64,000 nt of DNA from Flavobacterium tegetincola DSM 22377 (GCF_000425485.1 NZ_AUDN01000008.1:62001-126000); one strand, 5' to 3'. Shown: positions 46,009 through 55,537, numbered from the stretch's first letter. Made by a program: numbers and translations. The notes: a model not told the origin generated them from the sequence alone.

Positions 46009-46034
46009 AAACCTGCTCCAAAAGGAGCAGGTTT
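46009..46034 (-). terminator. Terminator of the susC-susD-lipoprotein operon
   Basis: Perfect 11-bp stem AAACCTGCTCC / GGAGCAGGTTT with an AAAA loop, followed on the minus strand by a T run (complement of 46003-46010). Confidence 0.92.
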
Positions 46035-46052
46035 AATGAAAACTTAAACAAA

Positions 46053-46856
46053 TTATAGTTTAGTGTATTTTGTAATGGCTAGACCAAAGTAACCAGCACC
46101 AACTCTAACTTGATATTGCATATCAACTGTTTTTTCACAAGCTGAAAAAGTACCAACACCTCTGTCAATCCATCCCACACCGTAAGTTCCGATGCTTTGA
46201 GCTAATACATTTTCTAGGTATGGTGGAAACGCTAACACAAAATTAGCTGGATCAGAATCATCAAAGAAAACTCTAGTTTGAGAAGTTGGACTGAAACCCC
46301 ATACATTTGACATGATGATTTCATTAGCTGCAACACCTGCAGTAAATGTAGAAGAGTAAGATCCCTCACCCACTTCATCAACATTCCATTCCCCTAAGAA
46401 ATCAGCTCTTACAAATTCACAGAATTTGAAGATTTTTAAAGTGTATTTTAGTGGCGAAATCGTAGCGTCATCTACAGACTCTAGTTTCAATACTAAATTT
46501 TTACTTACACCGTCTTCTAAAGCTTCATAATTATTTTTTATAATAATCTCGCCATTATATGCACCAGCAGGTATAACTAATGTACTAGTAACAATTTCAT
46601 ACAAGTCAGGAGACGCTGTAGTAGAAGGGTCAACACTAATAACAATTGCTCGATCCGCATTCGTTGCATTAGCAACATTTACCACAACTGTAGTCGTAGT
46701 AGTAGCATCTTTAGCAGGTAAAGCACCATTTTCTTTAGCAAATGCAGCTAAGGAATTTGAACCACTTTCATTCCAAATAACCTGATCTTCATCACAACTA
46801 GCTAAAGTTGCGATAAGAACGGCTACAATCGAAAATTTTAAAAGAAATTTTTTCAT
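46053..46856 (-). CDS. Surface lipoprotein of the SusCD locus
   Basis: 267-residue lipoprotein: signal MKKFLLKFSIVAVLIATLASC with Cys21 as the lipid-modified residue, followed by acidic DEDQ, which in Bacteroidetes favours export to the cell surface. Residues about 45-145 (TTTTTVVVNVANATNADRAIVISVDPS...NLVLKLESVDDATI) look like a Calx-beta/DUF1735-type beta-sandwich. The rest is beta-rich and ends YFGLAITKYTKL. It is 22 bp downstream of susD and probably acts as an accessory substrate-binding component. No catalytic motif is visible. Confidence 0.82.
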   Translation of the reverse strand: MKKFLLKFSIVAVLIATLASCDEDQVIWNESGSNSLAAFAKENGALPAKDATTTTTVVVNVANATNADRAIVISVDPSTTASPDLYEIVTSTLVIPAGAYNGEIIIKNNYEALEDGVSKNLVLKLESVDDATISPLKYTLKIFKFCEFVRADFLGEWNVDEVGEGSYSSTFTAGVAANEIIMSNVWGFSPTSQTRVFFDDSDPANFVLAFPPYLENVLAQSIGTYGVGWIDRGVGTFSACEKTVDMQYQVRVGAGYFGLAITKYTKL

Positions 46857-46878
46857 GATTTTAATCGTTTATTTATTA

Positions 46879-48330
46879 TTAATTAATAGTTCCGTAACCT
46901 GGGTTTTGCTGTGGAGCAATTGCAGGGTTTGCACCAATTTCAGAAGATGGAATCGGCATAACAAAACGGTAGTCAGATGAAGACAATGTACATGCTCCGT
47001 TCACAGCACAATCAGCTGGATCTCTGATAATGTCTACACCCGCTTTAGGTCCAACACGACGTAAGTCGATGTAACGGTGTCCTTCAAAAGCCAATTCAAC
47101 TCTTCTTTGTTTCAAAATTTCAGCCCAAGCAGCTTGCTGCGTAGCAGGAATTCCAATTGTTGGCGTGTTAGCTGCACTAAAACGTTGTGCAACTACTGCT
47201 TGAAGATCTGCAGCAACTCCTTCGAAATCACTGGCATTTGCTTTCGCTTCAGCTCTAATGAAATACATTTCAGAAGTTCTAAATACTTTAATATCGTTAA
47301 TTCTTAAACCACCTGATCCTGGATATTTTCCAACTGGAAAAACAGTAGCATTTGCAGAAGCGTCAACAATTACAGAACGTCTTACATCAACTGTAGATAA
47401 AAGAGCTCTTAAATCGGTAGAAACTTCAAAGAATGGAGATCCTGTAACTGTAGCATTTACTGACGCCCAATTAGCTCCAACAATCTCATCGTCAGCAACT
47501 CTGTCCCATTTGAAGATAACTTCATCTGTAGCAGGAGCTGCAACTGGTAAATCTCTCCAAATGTTTGGATACTGTGCTCTATTCGTCAATGGATACTGAG
47601 CGATCAATTCTGTTGCTAATGCAGCAGCAGTAGTATAATCTTCTCTGTACAATGCCATACGCGCTTTTAAAGCTTTAACGAAATCATTAGAGATAAAGAA
47701 ACGATCTGCGTTTCCAGCATTTGTAGTCAAATCAGAAACTTTAGCTAAATCAGAATTGATTAAGGCAAAAATTTCAGCATTTGTATTACGTGGTAAACTT
47801 TGATTTGTTAAAGGAATAAAATCTAAAAGGATAACTCCTAAAGCATTATCATCAGTAATATCTGCAGAAAAGTACGTTAACAATTTAAAGTGAGCATAAG
47901 CTCTCAAGATGTGCGCTTGCGCTATAATATTCTTGTACTGAGCTTCTTCACTAGTTTCAGGAACAACATTTTTTGCACCTTCGATTACACGAGTTGCAAA
48001 GTTAATCATTGAATAATACTGACCCCATAGTGCTACAGCGTAACCTGATCCTGTATTTAATCTGAAACTATATTCAGCATCATTAATTAAACCTTGACCA
48101 CCATTAGCAAGACCAATTCTAACTTCATCAGTAAAAATAGATGCGAATGCAATTTCAGTGTTTTCGCCACCAACGCCGTAAACACCATTGATACCCTTCT
48201 CTAAATCATCTACTGTTTGAAATGCAACTTCAGGATACAATTCACCTGGCTGCACAATATCAATAGCATCCTCACATGAAAAAATCAATGTGGATATAAA
48301 TGCTAATAAAACTACTTTATAATTTTTCAT
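46879..48330 (-). CDS. SusD/RagB family nutrient-binding lipoprotein
   Basis: Surface lipoprotein that caps the SusC channel and binds substrate. The signal MKNYKVVLLAFISTLIFSC gives a lipid-modified Cys19, then EDAIDIVQPGELYPEVAFQTVDDLEKGINGVYG, the family's helical start. TPR-like helices follow (AQAHILRAYAHFKLLTYFS), and the C-terminal RRVELAFEGHRYIDLRR is a family hallmark. I use the ATG at 48330, because the upstream start would overlap susC and hide the lipobox. The substrate is unknown, and the nearby secreted protease suggests peptides. Confidence 0.95.
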   Translation of the reverse strand: MKNYKVVLLAFISTLIFSCEDAIDIVQPGELYPEVAFQTVDDLEKGINGVYGVGGENTEIAFASIFTDEVRIGLANGGQGLINDAEYSFRLNTGSGYAVALWGQYYSMINFATRVIEGAKNVVPETSEEAQYKNIIAQAHILRAYAHFKLLTYFSADITDDNALGVILLDFIPLTNQSLPRNTNAEIFALINSDLAKVSDLTTNAGNADRFFISNDFVKALKARMALYREDYTTAAALATELIAQYPLTNRAQYPNIWRDLPVAAPATDEVIFKWDRVADDEIVGANWASVNATVTGSPFFEVSTDLRALLSTVDVRRSVIVDASANATVFPVGKYPGSGGLRINDIKVFRTSEMYFIRAEAKANASDFEGVAADLQAVVAQRFSAANTPTIGIPATQQAAWAEILKQRRVELAFEGHRYIDLRRVGPKAGVDIIRDPADCAVNGACTLSSSDYRFVMPIPSSEIGANPAIAPQQNPGYGTIN

Positions 48331-48343
48331 ATTTTTTATTTTA

Positions 48344-51300
48344 TTAAAATTCAACTGTTAAACCAACAGAAATAATTTTTGGCGTAGGATATTGGTACTG
48401 ATCATTTCCACGTGGGCTTTCAGCATCCCAACCTGTCCATTTAGACCAAGTAACTAAATTTTCTGCTTGAACAAAACCTTTTACAGATTTCAAGAATGTA
48501 TTCTCTAACATTTTCTTAGGCACATCATATCCAAAACTTACGTAACGCATTCTGATGTAAGAAGCATCTTTCAAGTTACGATCTGATTCTGCATCAAAAC
48601 TAAGGTTAGTTGCATTTAATGAAGGCTGATCAGTAATTCTGTTGTCAGGAGTCCAAGCTCTCAAAATATCATTAGAAACATTGAAGATTCCAATATTTTC
48701 TCTATCTCTTGTACCAGATAAATCGTAATCAAGTCTGTAAATGTCTGCTACGTAAGAAAACTGAGAACTTAAGAAAAATCCTTTATAATCTGCGTTAAGA
48801 CCAAAACCACCTTGCCATACTGGCTGTGAAGATTTTCCTGTAAAAACTCTATCTGTAGTATCAGGAGTTTCAGTAGTATTACCGTCTTTATCCAAGAACA
48901 ATAAGTTACCATTTGCAGGGTTCACACCAGCGTAACGGATCAAGTAGAACTCATTAAGTACATGGTCTTCAGCTGTTGCAGTCAAACCATTGTCAATTAA
49001 TCCACTTTCGTTACTTACTGTATTTACTCTATTTTCGTTAAATGCTCCGTTGAAAGTAGCTGAGATGTTTAATCCGCTATTACTTTTAAGAATGTCATAC
49101 GTAAGTAATGCTTCCACACCTTCATTCGTCATCGTTCCAAAATTTGAAGTAAGAACAGAAGTTGCGTTGATGAAAGAAATAGGCACATCTAAGAATAAAT
49201 CAGTTGTTCTTTTTCTGTAGACATCAAATGTACCTCTCAAACGACTGTTAAACAATTCATAATCAACACCAATATTAGCTTGCGTAACTGTTTCCCATTT
49301 TAATTCTGGTGCTGCTAATTGAGCGATCACAGTAGAAGGATTTCCTTGGTATCCAGCTCCAATAGCATACAATTCTCTTGTACGGTTAAGTGCTCCGTAA
49401 GTAGAGTTAACAATATCATTGTTACCATTTGTACCGTAAGAAGCTCTTAATTTCAATGCATCAAAAACAGAACCTTCCATGAAGCTTTCGCGATCAATGT
49501 TCCATCTTCCTGCTACAGAGAAAAATGTACCCCATCTGTTAGACAAAGCAAAACGAGAAGAAGCATCTCTACGAACAGTAGCTTCAACACCATACTTTGA
49601 ATCAAAATCATAATCTGCTGTTGCAAAATATGAAAACAAACCTGTAGAAGCTTTTGAAGAACCAACAGTTGGAACGAAGAAATCGTTATCTGGGTTATCT
49701 AAAATATAACCTCCTCCATAACCTGGACCAGATACTTTTCCATCTAAACCATTTTGTGTATAACTGATTGATTTAAAGTTTGCTTTAAAATACTCTGTAT
49801 AAGCTGCAACGTTTATAGTGTGTTTATCTGCAAAAGTTTTGTTGTAATTCAATCTTGTTGTTGTACTAATAGCAATATCTTGTTGGAACAACTCAGATTG
49901 GAAACCTAAGTATCCATTTTGATCTAAGAAAAGCAAAGAGTTAAAAGCAGTTGGAGCTTGGTACACTTGCGAATTCTGTTGTGTATAATCAATACCCAAG
50001 TTACTACCGAAAGTCAAATTCTTAGTTAATTTATAACTACCGTCAAAAGAAGCTAATGCTTTTAATTCGTCGATTCTATTAGAGAATGTTTTCATTTTGT
50101 CAATTAACATCAAAGGAGTTAACAACAAAGTTCCATCATTTGCATAATCCGACTGAAGTGTAAGCGAATCTGTATAATCACTTGGACTAATATAAGGAGC
50201 TGCATTGTTAGCACCTAATACAAAGTTTTGATTAATTCCACCCGTTCCTAAACTTGTAGCTTCATTTCTTCTTGAGAAGTTGATCGATACGTTAGTACTG
50301 TAATTGAAACGATCATCATTACTTTTTCCAGAAAGATTTGAACGAAAGTTAAATCTCTTCAAATCTGTATTTTTCAAGATACCTTCTTGATCAAGAAAAC
50401 CAAAAGGTGTAAAAGAAGAAAGATTTTTACTTCCAGAACTTAAACTTAAAGTTTGATTCTGAGAGATACCTGTTCTAAAGAAATAATCAGTCCAGTCAGT
50501 ACTAGGACTTGCAGCAATTTCTGCATCAGTCATAGGACCTCCAGCAGCACCACCAACTGCCCCACGACCTTGACCGTAAGAACGCTCTAAAGTCAACAAT
50601 TGCTGTGCATTCATCATGTTATACTTGTTATCTTGTAACGAAGTAAAACTTGTAGTAGAATTGAATTTAATTTTCAATCCTGAATCAAATCCACCTTTTT
50701 TAGTACGAACTAAAATTACTCCATTCGCACCTCTATTACCGTAGATAGCAGTTGCACCAGCATCTTTCAATACAGATACCGACTCGATATCATCTGGATT
50801 TAAACTTCTAAAGTTATCAGAGTTCAACGGAATTCCGTCAATAACGTATAATGGCTCAACTTTACCGTTGATAGAACCTACACCTCTAATAATCACCGTA
50901 CTGTTTCCTCCAGGTTGTCCAGTACCAGTTGTAATATTCAAACCAGCCACTTGACCTTGTAATGTTTGAATAAAAGAAGCATTTGGACGCGCCTCGATTG
51001 TAGCAGCACTTACTGTTTGAGAAGACACGTTTGAAGTTTTTCTAGTTTTAGTTACATCGTAACCTTGAACTACAACAGCATCTAGCATTTGTGCGTCATC
51101 ATCTTCTAATTGAATTGAAACAGTAGTTGAAGCTCCAACTGTTACAGTTTGGCTTTTAAATCCTAAGTAAGAGAAAACTAGTTTTTCACCAGTTGCCGCT
51201 TTGATAGAATAACTACCGTTAAAATCGGTTTGTACACCTCTAGTTGTTCCTTGCACCAAGACGTTCACACCAGGGATTGCCATTGCGTCTGTTTTTGACA

Positions 51301-51394
51301 CAACTTTTCCCGTGATTGTTTTTTCTTGAGCAAACGAAAACTGAATAAAAAACGCTAAAGCTAGCGTAAGAATCCAAGTAAACTTTGATTTCAT
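48344..51394 (-). CDS. SusC/RagA family TonB-linked outer-membrane receptor
   Basis: 1016-residue TonB-dependent transporter. After the signal peptide (MKSKFTWILTLALAFFIQFSFA) comes a carboxypeptidase-regulatory-like domain (ITGKVVSKTDAMAIPGVNVLVQGTTRGVQTDFNGSYSI, about 27-65), then the plug with LQGQVAGLNITTG and IRGVGSINGKVEPLYVIDGIPL near 145-192, and a long beta-barrel ending in the expected aromatic KIISVGLTVEF. It pairs with the SusD protein directly downstream. A near-perfect promoter precedes it. No sigma/anti-sigma pair or other regulator lies beside it. Confidence 0.97.
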   Translation of the reverse strand: MKSKFTWILTLALAFFIQFSFAQEKTITGKVVSKTDAMAIPGVNVLVQGTTRGVQTDFNGSYSIKAATGEKLVFSYLGFKSQTVTVGASTTVSIQLEDDDAQMLDAVVVQGYDVTKTRKTSNVSSQTVSAATIEARPNASFIQTLQGQVAGLNITTGTGQPGGNSTVIIRGVGSINGKVEPLYVIDGIPLNSDNFRSLNPDDIESVSVLKDAGATAIYGNRGANGVILVRTKKGGFDSGLKIKFNSTTSFTSLQDNKYNMMNAQQLLTLERSYGQGRGAVGGAAGGPMTDAEIAASPSTDWTDYFFRTGISQNQTLSLSSGSKNLSSFTPFGFLDQEGILKNTDLKRFNFRSNLSGKSNDDRFNYSTNVSINFSRRNEATSLGTGGINQNFVLGANNAAPYISPSDYTDSLTLQSDYANDGTLLLTPLMLIDKMKTFSNRIDELKALASFDGSYKLTKNLTFGSNLGIDYTQQNSQVYQAPTAFNSLLFLDQNGYLGFQSELFQQDIAISTTTRLNYNKTFADKHTINVAAYTEYFKANFKSISYTQNGLDGKVSGPGYGGGYILDNPDNDFFVPTVGSSKASTGLFSYFATADYDFDSKYGVEATVRRDASSRFALSNRWGTFFSVAGRWNIDRESFMEGSVFDALKLRASYGTNGNNDIVNSTYGALNRTRELYAIGAGYQGNPSTVIAQLAAPELKWETVTQANIGVDYELFNSRLRGTFDVYRKRTTDLFLDVPISFINATSVLTSNFGTMTNEGVEALLTYDILKSNSGLNISATFNGAFNENRVNTVSNESGLIDNGLTATAEDHVLNEFYLIRYAGVNPANGNLLFLDKDGNTTETPDTTDRVFTGKSSQPVWQGGFGLNADYKGFFLSSQFSYVADIYRLDYDLSGTRDRENIGIFNVSNDILRAWTPDNRITDQPSLNATNLSFDAESDRNLKDASYIRMRYVSFGYDVPKKMLENTFLKSVKGFVQAENLVTWSKWTGWDAESPRGNDQYQYPTPKIISVGLTVEF

Positions 51395-51421
51395 ATTTAA
51401 TAATTTGAGTTAGTTAAGTCG

Positions 51422-51452
51422 CAAAACTATTAATTTATTTCTAAATAACAAA
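51422..51452 (-). promoter_or_regulatory. Promoter of the susC-susD-lipoprotein operon
   Basis: On the minus strand TTTG, exactly 19 bp, then TAGTTTTG. The start is expected near 51416, 22 nt before the susC ATG. Confidence 0.75.
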
Positions 51453-51520
51453 GTATTAACAGTTAATTAAAATGCTTTTAATAGTATTATGCATGATAAA
51501 ACGACCTTTTGTTGCAAAAA

Positions 51521-51550
51521 AAATCCTGCGATTGTACAAACGCAGGATTT
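51521..51550. terminator. Terminator of the S8 peptidase gene
   Basis: Perfect 10-bp stem AAATCCTGCG / CGCAGGATTT with a 10-nt loop, with A run before and T run after, so it can work in both directions. It lies about 25 bp past the peptidase stop at 51575. Confidence 0.9.
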
Positions 51551-51574
51551 TTTGAAATGAATCTTACGTTAGTT

Positions 51575-53506
51575 TTACTGCTTTACGAACTTACTTGAAG
51601 TTTGATTTGAACCTTGATTCACATTAATAATATACATTCCAGACACAAGCGAGCTTACATCTAAACTTAAAGCATTAACAATATCCGATGCCGTAACTTT
51701 ACGCTGCAGCATGCTTCTACCTTGTAAATCATAGATAGCAACAAAGGCGTCTTCTGTTTGATTTGACCCATCAAAAGATACATTTAATACATTATTTGCT
51801 GGATTTGGCCACACTGTAAAACCTTTTGCCAATACTTCATCCTTAACAGCTAATGTATTTTGAATTCCAGTTACAATCAGTGAATAATTTTGAACACCTG
51901 TTGATAACGTCCCTTTATGCGTTACTGTAATGGTATAATTTCCAACAGAAGTAGGACTATCAACCTCAACCTTCTCTATATTATCTACCGTATTATCTCC
52001 TTTAAATGCTGGATCAAATCCTAATTCATCCAATTTCCACGGAAATGTAGTTGCGCCATCTTTTGTAATTCTGATGTCTAAATCATTTACTAAAACTGGA
52101 GTAGACAAATCTACCACAGAATTATTTGCCGTTCCACCTTTATCCGTCCATGCAATTGTAGCAATTAGCTTCTCTGTACCCAAAGCTTTAACTTGCTTTG
52201 TATAACTGCCTCCATTGGCTAAAGTCAATTCAGAAATGATCGCATTACTCACTTTCGCATTGGTGATTGTTTGCGCCATTTTCTCTGCATTGATCAATCC
52301 CCATCCAAATCTAGCATCCGGCCCGTCAAAGGATCCTGCTTCGTCAGCAGTGTGTGACATCAATCCTTTTAAAGTTGCCGCATTCATAAATTCCTCATCG
52401 TACAGCATACTATAGTGTTGTTGCACTAATAATAATGTACCTGTAACACCAGGACTAGACATTGAAGTACCATTACTTGATGCATAACTTGTATCACTAT
52501 CATTTGAAGTAGACAATACATTTACACCTTTTGTAGCAATATCCGGTTTTACTCTACGATCATCTGAAGGCCCATAACTACTAAAGCTAGACATTACCAC
52601 ACTAGAAGGACCGGTATAATTAGAAACTTGATTTGTTGCAGCCACAACAATTGCATTTTTTGAAGTTGCCATTGAAGTTACCAAATCATAACCTCCTTTT
52701 GAAGGATTGTAAATTTGATTTCCATCATTACGATTGTTTCCTGCTGAAACGACTGCTTGATATTTTGGCGCATTAAACATGATGTCATCAATTTGTCTCG
52801 ATTTTGTAACGTAGGCTCCATACAGATACGTTGCAAATCCTGGCGCACTCGCATCTAATCCGTAAGAATGATTGGAAAGCAACATTCCTGCTTGAGCAGT
52901 AAGAACCATTTCTGCGGTATCATTATTCCAATCGCTGTACCAAACAGTTGATTGATACGCCACACCACGTCCTGAATTACTACTTGAGCTAGCTCCAGAA
53001 CTATTTATTGTACCAGCAACGTGAGTCGGGTGAAAAGCCACTGCCATTGTACTGTTATCAAAATTAAAAGTTCTAGTACCATAATCATTATGAGAGGCAC
53101 GAATTTTTCCTCCATCCCAAACTCCAGCAAACATACCTTGACCTGCTAAATTCAAACCTAACGTTCCTCCTGGCTGTAATCTATCAGCACGAGAAGTTAT
53201 AGCTAGCCCATTGTTAGTTGTAGTATTATACATGGGCTGATCTTGCGGTGTAACCCCAATTAATTGCGAAAATCCACCATCAGGTTTATTAATCTCTAAC
53301 GGCCAATTATTTAATTTTGCAAGCTCTAAAGCTCTTGCGTAGTTTGTATTGTGTTCATTTTGAAACTCAACTCTAAGTTCTTCCAACTTACGTAAATCGT
53401 ATTTCTCGGTTATTTTCGCTCGTTGCGCAGGACTTTGAGCGCTTGCGTCAACATTAGCTAAAAGGATTCCACTTAAAATTAGTAGTGAAGTGAATGTAAT
53501 TTTCAT
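51575..53506 (-). CDS. S8 (subtilisin-like) serine peptidase with T9SS sorting domain
   Basis: 643-residue exported protease. The signal peptide MKITFTSLLILSGILLANVDASA is followed by a pro-like segment and the peptidase domain with Asp131 (GVWDGG), His162 (HPTHVAGT), Asn257 in SAGNN and Ser348 (GTSMSSPG). A P-domain-like beta-sandwich spans about 420-550, and the last 85 residues form a type IX sorting domain (GFTVWPNPANNVLNVSF, YDLQGR, SSKFVKQ). It is secreted or surface-bound and degrades protein. It lies upstream of the SusCD pair in the same direction but with its own terminator, so it probably supplies peptides to that transporter without being co-transcribed. Confidence 0.94.
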   Translation of the reverse strand: MKITFTSLLILSGILLANVDASAQSPAQRAKITEKYDLRKLEELRVEFQNEHNTNYARALELAKLNNWPLEINKPDGGFSQLIGVTPQDQPMYNTTTNNGLAITSRADRLQPGGTLGLNLAGQGMFAGVWDGGKIRASHNDYGTRTFNFDNSTMAVAFHPTHVAGTINSSGASSSSNSGRGVAYQSTVWYSDWNNDTAEMVLTAQAGMLLSNHSYGLDASAPGFATYLYGAYVTKSRQIDDIMFNAPKYQAVVSAGNNRNDGNQIYNPSKGGYDLVTSMATSKNAIVVAATNQVSNYTGPSSVVMSSFSSYGPSDDRRVKPDIATKGVNVLSTSNDSDTSYASSNGTSMSSPGVTGTLLLVQQHYSMLYDEEFMNAATLKGLMSHTADEAGSFDGPDARFGWGLINAEKMAQTITNAKVSNAIISELTLANGGSYTKQVKALGTEKLIATIAWTDKGGTANNSVVDLSTPVLVNDLDIRITKDGATTFPWKLDELGFDPAFKGDNTVDNIEKVEVDSPTSVGNYTITVTHKGTLSTGVQNYSLIVTGIQNTLAVKDEVLAKGFTVWPNPANNVLNVSFDGSNQTEDAFVAIYDLQGRSMLQRKVTASDIVNALSLDVSSLVSGMYIINVNQGSNQTSSKFVKQ

Positions 53507-53639
53507 AACATGTATCTTAATTAATAATTATTCTTTAATATTGTGGTGGTTTAATAGTATGTATGGTAAATAAAGTTTTGCGAATATAATTTTTTTTATT
53601 CGTAATCATTCAACATTAACATTATATACGCAATAAAAT

Positions 53640-53647
53640 TACCTTTG
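53640..53647 (+). promoter_or_regulatory. Possible -7 box for rnhB
   Basis: TACCTTTG fits the consensus but no -33 TTTG is seen. If used, the transcript starts near 53653, which would exclude the most upstream start codon of rnhB. Confidence 0.3.
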
Positions 53648-54310
53648 GTTTCACTCTTGTCTAACTTTTCTGGATTATCAATGGAAGCTGGCGCGGACGA
53701 AGCAGGCCGAGGTTGCTTAGCCGGCCCAGTAACGGCTGCAGTGGTAGTTTTGGAAAATTCGTTCCAAAATATTACCTTAAATGATAGCAAAAAATTAAGC
53801 GAAAAATCAAGGGATTCACTTCGTCCAGTAATTGAAAGTCAAGCAATAACCTTTGCCGTCACTCATTTATTTCCTGATGAAATTGACGAAATAAATATTC
53901 TGAACGCTTCAATGAAAGCAATGCAAGAATCCGTCTTAAAGTTAAACAAAATTCCTTCCTATATTATAGTAGATGGAAATCGTGCATTATATGCAAAACT
54001 GGGACTAAAATCTCCAGTTGGAAAAATATTCACCGATAAAGAAATCGCATTTTTAAAGTCAATCCCAAACCAAAGCATCATTCAAGGCGACACTAAATAC
54101 ATGAGTATTGCCGCGGCTTCAATTTTAGCAAAAACTTACCGCGATGCATACATGAATAAAATACACGAAGAATTCCCAATGTACAATTGGAAAAAAAATA
54201 AAGGATACCCGACCAAAGAACACCGCGAAGCCATCAGAAAATACGGCCCCACAAAATACCACCGAATGTCGTTTAAGTTACTTCCGGACCAATTAGAATT
54301 GGATTTATAA
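53645..54310 (+). CDS. rnhB: Ribonuclease HII
   Basis: Cleaves RNA in RNA-DNA hybrids and removes ribonucleotides from DNA. The acidic active site is visible in [20 protein letters not shown], in [15 protein letters not shown] and in YIIVDGNRA, with [20 protein letters not shown] further on. The start is uncertain: TTG at 53645 (221 residues), TTG at 53657 or ATG at 53681. The peptide [13 protein letters not shown] resembles the N-termini I recall for family members, which favours one of the TTG codons, whereas the -7 box at 53640-53647 favours 53657 or 53681. Its stop overlaps that of lipB by 6 bp (convergent). Confidence 0.93.
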   Translation: MVSLLSNFSGLSMEAGADEAGRGCLAGPVTAAVVVLENSFQNITLNDSKKLSEKSRDSLRPVIESQAITFAVTHLFPDEIDEINILNASMKAMQESVLKLNKIPSYIIVDGNRALYAKLGLKSPVGKIFTDKEIAFLKSIPNQSIIQGDTKYMSIAAASILAKTYRDAYMNKIHEEFPMYNWKKNKGYPTKEHREAIRKYGPTKYHRMSFKLLPDQLELDL

Positions 54311-55027
54311 TTTTAAAGTTTCTGTCAAATTCAATTCTGCTTCAAACAATACTGCAAAATGGCTTAAGATTTTATGTTTAACCTCATCTTCGTCCACAGC
54401 CTTACCTAATTCAGCATGCATCGAAGCAACCGCTTTTCCACGAATACCACAAGGAATAATATTGTCAAAATAACCCAAATCAACATTTGCATTCAAAGCA
54501 AATCCGTGCATCGTAACCCATCGTGAAGCACGAACACCCATCGCGCAAATTTTTCTAGCAAACGGCGTTCCCACATCAAGCCAAACACCCGTCTCTCCTT
54601 CGCTTCGAGTTCCAATTATGCCGTATTCATTTAAGGTAAGAATTACGGCTTCTTCTAAAAACCGAAGATACTTGTGAATGTCGGTAAAAAAATTTTCTAA
54701 ATCTAAAATCGGATAACCCACAATTTGTCCGGGACCGTGATACGTAATATCACCACCACGATTTATTTTATAAAAAGTTGCCCCTTTTGCTTCCAATTGT
54801 TTTTCGGAAAGCAACAAATTTTCAAACGCACCACTTTTCCCTAATGTATACACATGCGGATGCGTCACATAAAGAAAATAATTGGGCGTTTCAAGCTCCG
54901 TTTCCTCTCGCCTATTCTTTATTTTCAAATCTACAATTCCCTTAAAAATTTCTTCCTGGTATTCCCAAGTTGTTTTGTAGTCTTGAATTCCTAAATCAGC
55001 AAACTGGATGGTTTTATTCTGTTTCAA
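54305..55027 (-). CDS. lipB: Lipoyl(octanoyl) transferase
   Basis: Transfers octanoyl from acyl carrier protein to lipoate-dependent enzymes. Signature blocks are [21 protein letters not shown] near 95-115, [31 protein letters not shown] near 168-198, where the catalytic Cys (PCG) and Lys (RGK) sit, and the opening [20 protein letters not shown]. At 240 residues it is of normal length. The start codon is TTG: there is no in-frame ATG between the upstream stop and the conserved region. The 530-bp region upstream is a repeat island. Confidence 0.95.
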   Translation of the reverse strand: MKQNKTIQFADLGIQDYKTTWEYQEEIFKGIVDLKIKNRREETELETPNYFLYVTHPHVYTLGKSGAFENLLLSEKQLEAKGATFYKINRGGDITYHGPGQIVGYPILDLENFFTDIHKYLRFLEEAVILTLNEYGIIGTRSEGETGVWLDVGTPFARKICAMGVRASRWVTMHGFALNANVDLGYFDNIIPCGIRGKAVASMHAELGKAVDEDEVKHKILSHFAVLFEAELNLTETLKL

Positions 55028-55051
55028 AATAGTATATTGAAATTAATTATT

Positions 55052-55164
55052 TGGGCGTTCCGTCAGTCCTGATGAAAAATCAGTCCTGTCGGCGGGCTAT
55101 CCACTTCAATCTTTTGTTCCATTGCATTTCACAAAAGGATTTCTCGTTACTATCCCTAACGCGG
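55052..55164 (+). repeat. Structured Flavobacteria intergenic repeat (GGGCGTT...AACGCGGG type)
   Basis: Outer arms GCGTT (55055-55059) and AACGC (55158-55162) enclose two hairpins: CTGAT/ATCAG (55069-55083) and CTTTTGT/ACAAAAG (55111-55137). The frame GGGCTATCCACTTCAATC...ACAAAAGGATTTC...TATCCCTAACGCGGG is familiar to me as a frequent spacer element in Flavobacterium genomes. Its function is unknown to me. Confidence 0.6.
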
Positions 55165-55258
55165 GATTTTCAAGAATGCAGTTCCTACATTTTTCAAAAC
55201 CCAAGCGACTGCAAATATACAAATAGATCCTCACCTATCCCCGACAGAACGGAAAATC

Positions 55259-55314
55259 CTCCCGAAGTCAGTGCGTCTTCTGATAGCTATCGGAAGAAGC
55301 ACTGACTTCGGGAG
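55259..55314. repeat. Long inverted repeat, 27-base arms
   Basis: CTCCCGAAGTCAGTGC (55259-55274) and its perfect complement (55299-55314) are continued inward by TCTTC/GAAGA, a T-G pair and GATA/TATC after one mismatch. The structure would be a near-continuous hairpin. No long T run follows, so it is not a standard terminator. Confidence 0.85.
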
Positions 55315-55383
55315 ATTTGGGATGATGGCGGGAACATGGATTACTGAAAAAGCCCGAACCATTCGATCCTAGCAGCAGTTGTC

Positions 55384-55411
55384 CGTTATCGGTTATCGGT
55401 TATCAGTTCTC
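55384..55411 (+). repeat. Four tandem heptamers (GGTTATC type)
   Basis: CGTTATC, GGTTATC, GGTTATC and AGTTCTC follow each other without gaps. Confidence 0.8.
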
Positions 55412-55444
55412 GATAAAATAAATATCGATAGTAATTCATCATTT

Positions 55445-55504
55445 ATATTGAAATTGCGATTAATATTGCAATTGATATTGACCCTGATATTGTCCTTAAT
55501 ATTG
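55445..55504 (+). repeat. Degenerate period-12 tandem tract of ATATTG
   Basis: ATATTG begins at 55445, 55463, 55475, 55487 and 55499, with steps of 18, 12, 12 and 12 bases and further ATTG units between. The tract runs right up to the -33 element of the lysS promoter. Confidence 0.85.
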
Positions 55505-55506
55505 AC

Positions 55507-55537
55507 ATTGCTAATTTTCCAGAAAACCGTATCTTTG
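55507..55537 (+). promoter_or_regulatory. Promoter of lysS
   Basis: ATTG, exactly 19 bp, then TATCTTTG followed by CAGCC, a strong Bacteroidetes promoter. The start near 55543 leaves a leader of about 14 nt before the ATG at 55557. Confidence 0.8.

Noticed and set aside
55051..55305. Plus-strand 84-codon frame between lipB and lysS
   Set aside because: It lies entirely on the structured repeat and long hairpin; the translation is low-complexity and repeat-derived.
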